Notes under the pieces: generated by a model
Databases searched by the model: none
Told to the model about the DNA's origin: nothing
Seen by the model: the letters and a program-made list of their open reading frames with translations, nothing else
Shown: positions 18,264 to 27,369 of the stretch, piece by piece
Position numbering within the stretch: the stretch's first letter is position 1
Layout: every line of letters begins with the position of its first letter
Program-made: the position numbers and the translations under genes
NCBI RefSeq assembly: GCF_963675585.1
Contig: NZ_OY776414.1
Span: 4,219,613 to 4,283,612, forward strand
Origin: an uncultured Draconibacterium sp.
GTDB taxonomy: Bacteria > Bacteroidota > Bacteroidia > Bacteroidales > Prolixibacteraceae
DNA length: 64,000 nt
Reading direction: 5' to 3'

Positions 18264-19835
18264 TTAGTAGTTGTAGTTTATTTTTAGCTCTGAATAACGA
18301 AACGAATGATCTTCTTTCCCCTGAACAATAAAGCCAACACGTGGCGAATAGCCCCACTGAGCAATGTAAGTTCCGTCAACCTGGTAGTCGTTTCCTGCTT
18401 TTACCGGAATCCAGTCTTCGCCATTTTCCGACCAGAAAAACTGGAAATAACGCCCGGCAACAGCTTCGTATTTTAAAAATACCGATCCTGCCTTGTTGAT
18501 TTGTTCCTCGGCCAAAATTTGTTTTTCACCGTTCTTTAATTGACAAAGCACAAGTTTTGATTCATTTACAGCTAAAGTCAGGAAATTTGTTTCGTTGCTG
18601 TAAATACCAATACCGCTCCATTCATCGCCCGGAATCACTTCTGCCGACAAATCATAATTTCCGGTATTTGGTCGCAGGCCCAGAAAACTAACTCCATTTC
18701 GTTTTGGATTTATGGTTAGTTCGCCATTGGCCACTTTTATTTTTGGTTCCTGATAATTGATGTCCCAGGCCCAGAAAAACAGATTTTTATCGGTGGAAAA
18801 GTCATCTTCGAAAACCGAATCTATTTTTTGTGTGGTATTTGGAAAAGGCACCGGAGCACTAACCGAAGCTGTACCATTTTTAAAATACGGCCAGCCGGTT
18901 TCCTCGTTCCAGAACATTTCGTCGATCATCCCTTGCCGCCCAATGTATTCAAAATCGGTAGCATTGTAAGAATGATACATGTAAAAATAGCGTTTGTCGA
19001 CAGTGCTAACCAGCGTTCCGTGACCGGTACAACGCCACACTTCACCACCCTGCAGAATAGGTTCCGGATATTGCTCCCAGCCCGTTCTTAAATTTTTAGA
19101 CCGGGAAACTCTAACGCGGTAATCACAACGATTGTCGCAACAACCTCCAACCGAATAAAACATATAGTAATATCCATTGCGTTTTATCAAACACTGCCCT
19201 TCGTCGCCGGCACCGTGCCAGCCTTTTTCAAAATCGGTAAGCGTAAAATGTTCGCCAATCAAATGCATTCCGTCGTCACTCAGTTCCGAAGCCAGAATTT
19301 CTATGTCGCGGCCCTGTGTTAAACCATAAGCTTTCCAGGTAATGTAGAGTTTTTTATCGTCATCCTGAAAAACAAAGGCATCAATGGCCTCTTCGCCCCA
19401 TTCGATAATAATTCCGTGATCGGTAAACCCTTTGCGAATGTCTTTTGTAGTTGCCACACCTATGCAGGCAATTCGGTTGTCTTTTCGTTTGGTGGTGTAA
19501 TACACGAAAAATGTTCCGTCTTTGAAATACAGCTCGGGTGCCCAAAAATCATCCGACGACCATGCCGGCGGAATGTTAAAAACCGATCCTATTCTTTCCC
19601 AGTTGATGAGGTCTTTTGATTCGTAAATTGGATAATTGGGCGCAAAATCGCAACTGGTGCCGGCCGCATAATAGGTATCGCCCACCCTGATTATCGACGG
19701 ATCGGGGAAATCGCCCCGAATGACCGGATTTGTGTATGTACTAACGGCCTCCTTTTTTGTTTGAGGAGCACACGAAACAAGTGCAATCCCTGCCACAAAG
19801 ACCAAAGCAAAAATCTGCAGGGCAAAACGTTTCAT
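18264..19835 (-). CDS. GH43 glycosidase lipoprotein with C-terminal beta-sandwich
   Basis: 523 residues from the ATG at 19835, chosen because it gives a clean lipoprotein signal (Cys22 in LVSC); the frame stays open to 19913. The catalytic propeller begins TNPVIRGDFPDPS with base D45, followed by AIDAFVFQDDD and a GDEGQCLIK acid region. From about residue 345 a concanavalin-like domain follows (VFEDDFSTDKNLFFWAWD), as in the GH43/beta-xylosidase C-terminal type. Likely outer-surface or periplasm-facing exo-enzyme. Between it and the upstream unknown gene there are 83 bases. Confidence 0.88.
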   Translation of the reverse strand: MKRFALQIFALVFVAGIALVSCAPQTKKEAVSTYTNPVIRGDFPDPSIIRVGDTYYAAGTSCDFAPNYPIYESKDLINWERIGSVFNIPPAWSSDDFWAPELYFKDGTFFVYYTTKRKDNRIACIGVATTKDIRKGFTDHGIIIEWGEEAIDAFVFQDDDKKLYITWKAYGLTQGRDIEILASELSDDGMHLIGEHFTLTDFEKGWHGAGDEGQCLIKRNGYYYMFYSVGGCCDNRCDYRVRVSRSKNLRTGWEQYPEPILQGGEVWRCTGHGTLVSTVDKRYFYMYHSYNATDFEYIGRQGMIDEMFWNEETGWPYFKNGTASVSAPVPFPNTTQKIDSVFEDDFSTDKNLFFWAWDINYQEPKIKVANGELTINPKRNGVSFLGLRPNTGNYDLSAEVIPGDEWSGIGIYSNETNFLTLAVNESKLVLCQLKNGEKQILAEEQINKAGSVFLKYEAVAGRYFQFFWSENGEDWIPVKAGNDYQVDGTYIAQWGYSPRVGFIVQGKEDHSFRYSELKINYNY

Positions 19836-19918
19836 CTTTCCGACAAATTCGCCTGCTTTAACAAATGTGTTAAACACAGCAACCTGAGCCAAATAATATG
19901 AAGGTATTTTCATAATTT

Positions 19919-20569
19919 CTAATTTCCGTTTTTGAAATGTTGAATAACTTGAACCACATCCTGAATTTGTTGCATATCAATTTTTTCAGCTTTTATGTAT
20001 TTCGTTAATTCTTTGACATCAAAATCATATGCTTTCCCGATTTGTTTTGCCGAAATCAAAGCTTTGAAACTGTTACCTGTTTTCGCATAAAACAAATTAT
20101 CCGGCGTCAATTCAAATTCCTCATCAATCGTCAAATCCTTTGCTTGCGCTTCGGCCCCATGTGGCAACCGCGACACAGTGCTAACTGCAGCGTTACTCGA
20201 CACCCCGCCATAAGGCATACCTTTTCCTTTCGACATCAATTGGTTTCGGTTTCGGCGGTACATTACAAAACCAGCTGTATCTATTTTTTCAAGAAAAACA
20301 TCGCCTTCCAGCCATTCAAAAGTTTTGCCTTGTATCATAATCTTTGCCACGTTTTGGGGCGTTGCCACTGCCATAAATTCTCCGTTGTTATTAAAAATCA
20401 TTTCTTCTTCATATGTATCGTAATTTAACGGAGCCAAAGCTGCAGTACCATCTTTAAAGAATACTTTCCCCTGCACAAAATCAGGAAATATCATTCTGTT
20501 TTTATAATCGGATTGACCAAATACGACAAAATGCATCAGAAACATACTTGCAAAAATTGTGGTTTTCAT
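19919..20569 (-). CDS. Secreted protein of unknown function, 216 aa
   Basis: I do not recognise a named family. It has a short signal peptide (MKTTIFASMFLMHFVVFGQ). The first mature half is beta-rich (GKVFFKDGTAALAPLNYDTYEEEMIF, then IMIQGKTFEWLEGDVFLE). The C-terminal helical tail (about 175-216) contains KELTKYIKAEKIDMQQIQDV. No catalytic motif, lipobox or membrane segment is evident. It sits inside a run of glycosidase genes, 64 bases after GH127 and before GH43, with no visible terminator, so it is co-transcribed with them. It could be a secreted binding or stress protein inserted into the operon; function is open. Confidence 0.8.
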   Translation of the reverse strand: MKTTIFASMFLMHFVVFGQSDYKNRMIFPDFVQGKVFFKDGTAALAPLNYDTYEEEMIFNNNGEFMAVATPQNVAKIMIQGKTFEWLEGDVFLEKIDTAGFVMYRRNRNQLMSKGKGMPYGGVSSNAAVSTVSRLPHGAEAQAKDLTIDEEFELTPDNLFYAKTGNSFKALISAKQIGKAYDFDVKELTKYIKAEKIDMQQIQDVVQVIQHFKNGN

Positions 20570-20633
20570 GGGTACATGATTTAGGATGTTATGATTGTAT
20601 TCCTTTTCTTATTTCCATTGAATTCCGATCGTA

Positions 20634-22490
20634 TTATTCGTTGTAATTTACCCAGACTTTCATCTTTCCGGGTTCGCGGTTATTCCATGAGAAATAAGGC
20701 GAGAAGATCAATTTTTCTGTTCCGCTAGTGCTTTCAATCTGAGTCATTCCTTTTAATTTTCCGGAGGCCTTTTTTGTTTTGAAAGTGGAATCAGAATTGA
20801 TGGCAACAGCATCAAAATCGATGTTTTTCTGATCGGTTTGTTCAAGACAAAAAACAACCGGGCCGCGTTGAACAGCTCTCTTTCCAGTATTTTCAGTAAC
20901 TTTTGGATGCGCTGCAACAACTTCAACCGGCATATCAAGATTCAGGGAAATTTTGTCTCCCTTTTTCCATTTACGATTTACGGCTACATAACCTTTGTCG
21001 GATTGTTTGGCCGTCATTTCACTGCCATTTACAGAAAGACCGAAGGTTTTACACCAACCCGGAATTCTCATATTCACTGCAAATTCGGCAGGAGTTTCAG
21101 GATCGATATTCAGCACAATTTCTCCGTCCCAGGGATATGCTGTTTTTTGGCTTACTTCCAGTTTTGTTGCTCCCACTTCAATTTCTGCGGTGTTACCGAT
21201 GTACAGGTTTACAAACAGTTCGTTTTCTCCCGCCAGGTAAATGTAATTGCCAACCGATGGTACAAAACGCGAGATATTACTTGGGCAACAAGCACAGCCA
21301 AACCAACGCTGACGATGGTGGTCGCCATCCGATTCAAGCGGATTGACGTAATAAAATAAATCGCCATCCAACGAAACACCGGACAAAACACCATTGTACA
21401 TGGCACGCTCCATCACATCAACGTATTTTGCATCATTCGAGAACAGATTCATCCGGTTGTTCCAAAGTACCATACCAATTGATGCACAGGTTTCGCAATA
21501 CGCTGTTTTGTTTGGCAGATCGTAATCTTCCGAAAATCCTTCGTTCGATCCCGAACTACCGATTCCTCCGGTAATGTACATGTTTCGGTTCACCACATCG
21601 TCCCAAACGCGTTCGAGAGCAGCTACATAACCCGGCAAATCCTTTTCAGCGGCAACATCTGCCATTCCGGTAAACAAGTACATGGCACGCACCGCGTGTC
21701 CTTTTATTTCCGATATTTCAGAAACCGGCACATCGTCCTGGCAATACGCAGCACCCCAGTGTTGTTTGTCCCAAATTTCGCCACGGCCATGTCCGTGACC
21801 GCGTTCTTCCAGAATCCAGTAACTTAAATCGAGGTAGTTTTTATTGCCGGTTTCGTGGTATAATTTTACCAGCGCCAGCTCAATTTCTTCGTGACCGGCC
21901 ACCCAGTGTTTTTTACCGGGGCCAAATTCAGTTCCAAGGTAATCGGCAAACTTTACAGCCACATCCAAAAACGATGTTTTACCTGTTGCTTTATGATGTG
22001 CCACTGCCGCTTCAATCATGTGTCCGCCACAATACATCTCGTGTTTTTCCATGTCGGTCCATCGTTCTGTTGGATGATTCAGCGTATAAAATGTATTCAA
22101 ATAACCATCGGGTTGTTGAGCTTTGGCAATTAAACCGATCCACTTGTCGAGCAAATCCTCGTTCTTTTTATTCGGATTATTTATGAGCGAATACGCAATT
22201 CCTTCCATGGCTTTGTACACGTCCGAATCGTCAAAATAAATTCCTTCGTGTTTGCCTTCCATTACGCCGGCCGCCTTTGCAAAATTGTTAATGCGCTCGG
22301 TTGAATCCTGCGTTTGTGTAATACACGTCTCCAAAGTAGTGTGCGCGTGCGCTTCCAAACGTGGAGCCCAAAAGTTGTCGTTAATTTTTACCTTGTTAAA
22401 AGGTACAGGTTTTACTGTATATTTTTGTGCCTGCAGGGCATAAGTCCCCGCAATAAAAACCAATATAAGTAGTAGCGTACGAAATTTCAT
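20634..22490 (-). CDS. GH127 (DUF1680) beta-L-arabinofuranosidase
   Basis: 618 residues with a signal peptide (FRTLLLILVFIAGTYALQAQ). It is a classic DUF1680 protein: VKINDNFWAPRLEAH at the start, then the E333-x-C335 pair (CETCASIG) and C401-C402 (GCACCPSN). These correspond to E338, C340, C417 and C418 of HypBA1, which hold zinc and provide the Cys nucleophile. A C-terminal beta-sandwich follows. The expected reaction is release of terminal beta-L-arabinofuranose, as from extensin-type arabinan. It is 6 bases from the epimerase gene, so the two are tightly coupled. A beta-galactofuranoside-like substrate cannot be excluded. Confidence 0.9.
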   Translation of the reverse strand: MKFRTLLLILVFIAGTYALQAQKYTVKPVPFNKVKINDNFWAPRLEAHAHTTLETCITQTQDSTERINNFAKAAGVMEGKHEGIYFDDSDVYKAMEGIAYSLINNPNKKNEDLLDKWIGLIAKAQQPDGYLNTFYTLNHPTERWTDMEKHEMYCGGHMIEAAVAHHKATGKTSFLDVAVKFADYLGTEFGPGKKHWVAGHEEIELALVKLYHETGNKNYLDLSYWILEERGHGHGRGEIWDKQHWGAAYCQDDVPVSEISEIKGHAVRAMYLFTGMADVAAEKDLPGYVAALERVWDDVVNRNMYITGGIGSSGSNEGFSEDYDLPNKTAYCETCASIGMVLWNNRMNLFSNDAKYVDVMERAMYNGVLSGVSLDGDLFYYVNPLESDGDHHRQRWFGCACCPSNISRFVPSVGNYIYLAGENELFVNLYIGNTAEIEVGATKLEVSQKTAYPWDGEIVLNIDPETPAEFAVNMRIPGWCKTFGLSVNGSEMTAKQSDKGYVAVNRKWKKGDKISLNLDMPVEVVAAHPKVTENTGKRAVQRGPVVFCLEQTDQKNIDFDAVAINSDSTFKTKKASGKLKGMTQIESTSGTEKLIFSPYFSWNNREPGKMKVWVNYNE

Positions 22491-22496
22491 AATCGC

Positions 22497-23648
22497 TTAT
22501 TTTTGAGTGCTGAATTTGTAAATCGACATTGTTTTGTACTCCTGACCCGGATTTAAAATAATGCCGGGGAACTGTGGCTGATTCGGAGAATCGGGCAGGT
22601 GTTGTGTTTCCAGCGCAAATGATTCGCGGAAATCGAATGTTTCTCCGTATTTGCCTGTATCCGATCCGTCCATAAAATTGCCACCGTAAAACTGAAGCGC
22701 AGGTTCCTCGGTAAAAACTTCCATTTTTCGTCCGCTAACTGGTTCTACAACGGTTGCTGCCAGTGTCATTTCGTCTGCCTTTTCTTTGTTCAACACAAAA
22801 TCATGATCGTAGCCCAGGCCATTTATTAATTGCTGGTTTTCTTTTTCATAAACTAAATCTTTGCCAATGGCTTTTGCTGTTCTGAAGTCGAAAGGAGTTC
22901 CATCAACCGGAACATTTTCGCCCAGTGGAATTAAGGTAGAATCAACAGCAGTAAGTAAGTCGGCATTTATGGTGAGCAGGTGCTCGTTTATGCTTCCTTT
23001 TTCTGCTCCGCGCAGGTTAAAAAATGCGTGGTTGGTCAGATTTACAGGCGTACTTTTATCGGTAGTTGCCAAATAATTGATTAGCAATTCGTTTTTTGAA
23101 TTCAATGTATATTTTACTTCAACACTTAAATTTCCGGGATAACCCATTTCTCCGTCCTTCGACAAATAACTTAAAACAATTGAGGTATCGTTTGCCGATT
23201 TTACGTCCCAAACCTGGTTGTGAAAACCTTTGGGACCACCATGTAAATGATTGGGATCGTTGTTAATTGGAAGTGTATATTCAACGCCATCAAGCGTAAA
23301 TTTACCTTTGGCAATGCGGTTTCCAACACGGCCAATTAATGCACCATGAAAAACTTCGTTGGCACTTAAATAATCACCGATGCTTTTAAAACCCAAAACA
23401 ACATCGCCAGGTTTTCCATTTTTATCGGGTGCGAGCAAACTTACTATGCGGCCTCCGTAATTTGTAATTGCCGTTGTAATATCGCCGTTTTGCAACACAT
23501 ACAAATTTGTTGCTTTTCCATTAACAGTAGATTGAAAATCTTCCGCTTTTAAGTTGCCACAAGTAAGTGGTTCAGCCGGTTTTTGACTACACGAGAAAAT
23601 TAAAAAACTAAAAGATATCAGTAAAATAGAAAGTTTTATACGTTTCAT
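22497..23648 (-). CDS. galM: Aldose 1-epimerase lipoprotein (mutarotase)
   Basis: 383 residues with lipobox FSCSQ, so it is exported and anchored, unlike cytoplasmic GalM. Mutarotase landmarks: LYVLQNGDITTAITNYGGRIVSL at the start, GRVGNRIAKGKF, the active-site His in NNDPNHLHGGPKGFH, NLTNHAFFNL and the C-terminal Glu region (SFALETQHLPDSPNQ). It interconverts alpha and beta anomers of free aldoses, probably sugars released by the neighbouring glycosidases before uptake. It lies between GH43 (25 bases) and GH127 (6 bases) in one operon. Confidence 0.92.
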   Translation of the reverse strand: MKRIKLSILLISFSFLIFSCSQKPAEPLTCGNLKAEDFQSTVNGKATNLYVLQNGDITTAITNYGGRIVSLLAPDKNGKPGDVVLGFKSIGDYLSANEVFHGALIGRVGNRIAKGKFTLDGVEYTLPINNDPNHLHGGPKGFHNQVWDVKSANDTSIVLSYLSKDGEMGYPGNLSVEVKYTLNSKNELLINYLATTDKSTPVNLTNHAFFNLRGAEKGSINEHLLTINADLLTAVDSTLIPLGENVPVDGTPFDFRTAKAIGKDLVYEKENQQLINGLGYDHDFVLNKEKADEMTLAATVVEPVSGRKMEVFTEEPALQFYGGNFMDGSDTGKYGETFDFRESFALETQHLPDSPNQPQFPGIILNPGQEYKTMSIYKFSTQK

Positions 23649-23672
23649 TATTTCAGTTTAATTGGTTTAAAT

Positions 23673-24761
23673 TTAATTCTTTGTTGTTGGTCCGTAAACC
23701 ACTAGTTTTCCATCCTTGGTTACCTCCATTTTATCTATAAAAACGACCCGCTGATCGCCACTCTCCAGCGTTCGTCCATGATATACGCAAAGTCTGTTTT
23801 TGCCATCAGGAGACATGGTAACCGAGTTATGACCGGTTCCGGTAACTGTACCGCCTTGCTCGCTATTTTTTTGTAATACCGGATTATTAGCTGCCTTTTG
23901 AAAAGGGCCGAGCGGCGATGTGGATGTGGCATAACCCACCGCATAGTTTTTCCCGCCAAAAAAGTTAGCAGAATACATGATGTAATACAAATCGTTGTTT
24001 TTAAAAATATAAGAGCCTTCCGTCCAGCGACGGTTTACTTCACCCGAAGTAACTGAGCGACTTTCCCATTCTGCTTGTTTATCATCCATTGTTAGTGGCG
24101 GCCGAAGAAGCAAGTCTGGCTCACCTATAATCCCTGAAAAATCTGCCGCCATTTCAACACCGTACACCCAGCTTTCTTCAATTTCTTCAAATAATCCTTC
24201 TGCACGCGCCCAGGTGGAAACTTCACTTTCTACCGGATTTTTGTAACAGCAGCGCGAATAGTAGAGGTAAACTTTATCATTTTCAAATAAAAGGTTTCCA
24301 TCAATTACCGGATACCTGGGATCAAATATAGGGCGGTCGTACAAATCGTTATACATACCTGTAGGTGAGTCGGAAACAGCTACTCCAATGCGGAAATTTT
24401 CCAATTCGCCGGTTGGGTTTACGCGCCAGTCGGCACTAAATAATAAATAAAATTTTCCTTTGTATTCGTAAAGCTCCGGTGCCCAGAAATTAGCGATACC
24501 CCACGATTCTTTTGTATTTCCCTGATAGATTCGACCTTCGTCTTTCCAGTTTATTAAATCGGTAGATGAGTACATTTTAAAACCATCAGTTACACCTCCG
24601 GTTCCAACCATGTAGTATATTCCATCCGAAGCTTTTAAGATATACGGGTCACCAAACTCTACCGGTAATGGATTTTCAATTTTTAATCCTTCACTTTTAG
24701 GCTGACAAGCACCCAAAAACACAATCAGAAATCCCAAAAAGAGGTTTACTTTCAGTTTCAT
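23673..24761 (-). CDS. GH43 family glycosidase lipoprotein
   Basis: 362 residues, lipobox FLGAC with Cys19. The propeller begins VEFGDPYIL (base D38); the middle Asp is in PVIDGNLLF and the acid Glu in RWTEGSYIF. The general look is that of arabinosidase-like single-domain GH43 members. It is the first gene after the terminator at 24847-24882 and would therefore head the operon galM, GH127, unknown, GH43, GH43, GH127-like, GH2. I found no convincing TAnnTTTG promoter; the nearest is TAACTTTA upstream of the start. Confidence 0.88.
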   Translation of the reverse strand: MKLKVNLFLGFLIVFLGACQPKSEGLKIENPLPVEFGDPYILKASDGIYYMVGTGGVTDGFKMYSSTDLINWKDEGRIYQGNTKESWGIANFWAPELYEYKGKFYLLFSADWRVNPTGELENFRIGVAVSDSPTGMYNDLYDRPIFDPRYPVIDGNLLFENDKVYLYYSRCCYKNPVESEVSTWARAEGLFEEIEESWVYGVEMAADFSGIIGEPDLLLRPPLTMDDKQAEWESRSVTSGEVNRRWTEGSYIFKNNDLYYIMYSANFFGGKNYAVGYATSTSPLGPFQKAANNPVLQKNSEQGGTVTGTGHNSVTMSPDGKNRLCVYHGRTLESGDQRVVFIDKMEVTKDGKLVVYGPTTKN

Positions 24762-24846
24762 TTTAGTTGGTATAAATTATTCTGTTAAAGTTAAGCTTTT
24801 ATCAGGCAAGCTTCCTCCTGTTTTTGTTCCATTTAACTGGTTTTGA

Positions 24847-24882
24847 AAAACTGATGCGAGTGTTTTTGCTCACACCAGTTTT
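24847..24882 (-). terminator. Terminator after the GH5-like gene
   Basis: A 14-bp stem (24847-24860 with 24869-24882) begins with AAAACTG and ends with CAGTTTT; a few G-T pairs occur. Read on the minus strand it ends in five T. It lies about 140 bases after the GH5-like stop. The rest of the 262-base gap (24762-25023) holds no other recognisable element. Confidence 0.6.
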
Positions 24883-25023
24883 CTTTTTATTTATATATAA
24901 TTCGTATCGGATTGAGCTCTATTTTATATTGGCACAAAAACCAACAAAAAGGGTGAAAAGAGAAGCTGTTTATTCACAATTTCTTCTCCCCGATGCTTTT
25001 CCGAAGAATCTTTTATGCCGAAA

Positions 25024-26121
25024 CTACTCGCCCAGCGTTAAACTTTTAATTAAGTCCACTTCTTCCTGTTTGTAAGGAGTTCCGTCATTTCTGAAGATCT
25101 CGTGAAACCAAAGTGGTGGCTCCGATCCATCGGCGATTGGCTCGTCCCAGGCGTATTTTGTATTCGATTTTCCATCAACCAAACCCCAGTTAATAGCACC
25201 TACATTTTCCTTTTTCAGAATAGGCATAATGTTCGTAAATAAACTGTTGTTGCGGCGTGCCATGTATTCGGTGCAAACCATCGGAAGTTCGTACTTTTTC
25301 AACGAATCAATTGCTGCCTGATGTGGCGCAGGTCCTTCATAGTTGTGGTAGGTTACAATATCTGAGTTTTTTAACTGAAATGTATTCAGGTCTGTTAAAC
25401 TTGCATTCCAAACACCGGCCGACATTGGCTGGCTTGGCCGAACTTCCCAACCCCAGTCGAACACTTTTTTCAGCAAACGCATTGATTTGTTCCCGTAACC
25501 CGAATTACCCGGTTCGTTGTACAAATCCCACAATACAATTCGTTCGTCGTCTTTAAATGTTGTTAGAATGTCTTTCACATACACTTCAAGCGTATCAACC
25601 AAATACGGATCGCTGTAAAACAATTCACCCGGATCGCGCACCCAGCCCGAGTTATGAACACCCGGTTTTGGATCGGGTTGTTTTCCGGCCTCGTAAGTTG
25701 GATTCCAACAATCATCAAAAATCACAAAAATTGTTTTTATACCGTGCGAATCGGCAATGGTCAGATACTGATCCATGCGGTTTTTAAATCCGTCTTTATC
25801 CACCTGCCATGCTACATGGTGCAGGTATACGCGCATACAATTCATGCCAATACCTTCGGCCCAGCCCAATTCGCGATCGATGGTTTCCGGATCGAAAGAT
25901 TCAGCCTGCCAGGTTTCCAGCTGGTTAATGGCCGTGCTCGGATTAAAATTACATCCGCGCAACCATCCATTTTCAGCTCCCCAGGCGTTGGCCTGTTCCT
26001 GTGTCCATTTTGTAGCAGCCTTTTCGCTAACTACTGTTTGTTCATCCTTCGTTTCTTTTTTCGACTGGCAGGCTACTCCAAATACAAGCAATGCCACCAA
26101 CAAATAGATACTTTGTTTCAT
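25024..26121 (-). CDS. GH5-like (clan A) glycosidase lipoprotein
   Basis: 365 residues, lipobox GVACQ. The mature part starts with a WTQEQANAWGAENGWLRGCNFNP segment, then a TIM barrel. The strand-4 acid/base is E203 in YNEPGN and the strand-7 nucleophile is E285 in CTEYMAR, preceded by N202 as in clan GH-A. Similar Bacteroidota proteins are often annotated as 1,4-beta-xylanase, but I cannot confirm the substrate from sequence. The gene follows a GH43 gene by 9 bases and closes that transcription unit. Confidence 0.8.
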   Translation of the reverse strand: MKQSIYLLVALLVFGVACQSKKETKDEQTVVSEKAATKWTQEQANAWGAENGWLRGCNFNPSTAINQLETWQAESFDPETIDRELGWAEGIGMNCMRVYLHHVAWQVDKDGFKNRMDQYLTIADSHGIKTIFVIFDDCWNPTYEAGKQPDPKPGVHNSGWVRDPGELFYSDPYLVDTLEVYVKDILTTFKDDERIVLWDLYNEPGNSGYGNKSMRLLKKVFDWGWEVRPSQPMSAGVWNASLTDLNTFQLKNSDIVTYHNYEGPAPHQAAIDSLKKYELPMVCTEYMARRNNSLFTNIMPILKKENVGAINWGLVDGKSNTKYAWDEPIADGSEPPLWFHEIFRNDGTPYKQEEVDLIKSLTLGE

Positions 26122-26130
26122 TTCTAATTT

Positions 26131-27204
26131 TTATTGATTTGTTTGATTTTCTTCTATTTCTACTTCACCCGAAGGCCTGTCCAGTGCTTTCCCGGCAGGA
26201 ATTGCCCGTCCAAAATCAGGCGTTCCATCCGGATTCCATCCAAAAGGCTGCATTCTAACGTTGCGATCCCAACCCGGCTCGGTTGTTTTTTTCGAGTGAT
26301 AAATAATCCAGTCTTCGGTATTATCGGGCGATTTTACAAACGAGCAGTGCCCCACTCCAAAAACGGTTGAATTACCCTCAAACACGGGGCCTTTTTTTGT
26401 CCAGCTGGCCGGATTTAAAGGATCGGCATCCGGGCTGTTTAATTGCAACATTCCCTGGCGATATTCTTTTAACCACGATTCGCGGCAGGAATAAACCACA
26501 AAAACATCATCACCGTTTTGCAAAACTTCAGGTCCTTCGTTCAAATCAAGCGGGCCACCGGTTTCCCAGCTTTGCTCAGGCGATGAAAGCAACACACGGG
26601 TTCCTTTCAAAGTATACGGATTTTCCATTTCCTGAATGTATAAATGCTGCGATGTGGCATCGGTATCTTTTTGTTCGATCCACCCCGACCAAACAGCGTA
26701 CAATTTTCCCTTGAGCTGAAATACGGTCATATCGATGGCCCAGATATTTTTTGAAAGGTCATCCGGAAAATCACCTGTATTCAGAATTCCCATGTCTTCA
26801 TAGTCGCTAAAAACACCATCTGATTTTGAACGTAAAACGCCTGTTCGCTGATGAATAAAAGGAGGACCCGACACACCGGCGGCATAATAAACGTACCAGT
26901 GTCCGTCTATAAAATGAATTTCGGGCGCCCATACACAGGCACGGTTCCAACCGCTTTCCGGTGCACGCCAAATCTGTTTTAACTCGCCTTTTTGGGTCAT
27001 GAATTTAGAGCGAGAAAGGGCAATGCCGTTGTTGGCCGAATAACAATAAACGTATTCGTTGTTGTGTTTTACAAGCCACGGATCGGCTCCATCCCACACC
27101 GGATTTTGAAAAGTTGTTTTCACTGTATCTTCCGGCAAAGCCTCTGATTTGCTGCATCCCGAAAGGGAAAGTATTGCGAGTAGTGTTAATAGTGTTTTTA
27201 GCAT
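26131..27204 (-). CDS. GH43 family glycosidase lipoprotein
   Basis: 357 residues with lipobox LSGCS (Cys17). Carboxylates: base D41 in DGADPW, middle Asp in AIDMTVF and acid Glu in LNEGPEVL. The sequence around VWAPEIHFIDGHWYVYYAA is the normal GH43 blade-two motif. It resembles exo-alpha-L-arabinofuranosidase members of the family by general pattern, without proof. The C-terminus ends in a Glu/Asn-rich tail (VEIEENQTNQ). It is separated from the upstream GH43 gene by a repeat-filled gap of 165 bases. Confidence 0.88.
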   Translation of the reverse strand: MLKTLLTLLAILSLSGCSKSEALPEDTVKTTFQNPVWDGADPWLVKHNNEYVYCYSANNGIALSRSKFMTQKGELKQIWRAPESGWNRACVWAPEIHFIDGHWYVYYAAGVSGPPFIHQRTGVLRSKSDGVFSDYEDMGILNTGDFPDDLSKNIWAIDMTVFQLKGKLYAVWSGWIEQKDTDATSQHLYIQEMENPYTLKGTRVLLSSPEQSWETGGPLDLNEGPEVLQNGDDVFVVYSCRESWLKEYRQGMLQLNSPDADPLNPASWTKKGPVFEGNSTVFGVGHCSFVKSPDNTEDWIIYHSKKTTEPGWDRNVRMQPFGWNPDGTPDFGRAIPAGKALDRPSGEVEIEENQTNQ

Positions 27205-27228
27205 TCTGTATTATTTTTTCCCTTTTAC

Positions 27229-27353
27229 ACCGTGCTTCAGCCCGGTGATAAAATAATTGAATTTCAATCAGCTTTAGCCTCTAATTGTCTTTAAGAATAA
27301 CAGCTAAAGCCTTTTTCTCCTCATAATCCTTATCGCCAAGCTAAAGCATGGCG
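27229..27353. repeat. REPIN-like paired palindromic repeat
   Basis: Two hairpins of the same design lie in inverted order at the ends. Left is ACCGtGC-ttca-GCcCGGT (27229-27246). Right is CGCCAaGC-taaa-GCaTGGCG (27334-27353), whose reverse complement has the same GC-TTTA/TTCA-GC core. Each is followed inward by GATAA, an AT-rich stretch and then a GCTTTAGC box (27271-27278 and its complement GCTAAAGC at 27303-27310). The whole 125-base unit is thus an imperfect inverted repeat, as in REPINs mobilised by RAYT (TnpA_REP) transposases. No transposase gene is in the window. Confidence 0.6.
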
Positions 27354-27369
27354 TAACACTTACATTTTT

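Noticed and set aside
24824-25075. Small plus-strand frame in the gap after the GH5-like gene
   Set aside because: It runs through a terminator stem and into the GH5-like gene on the opposite strand; residues are not protein-like.
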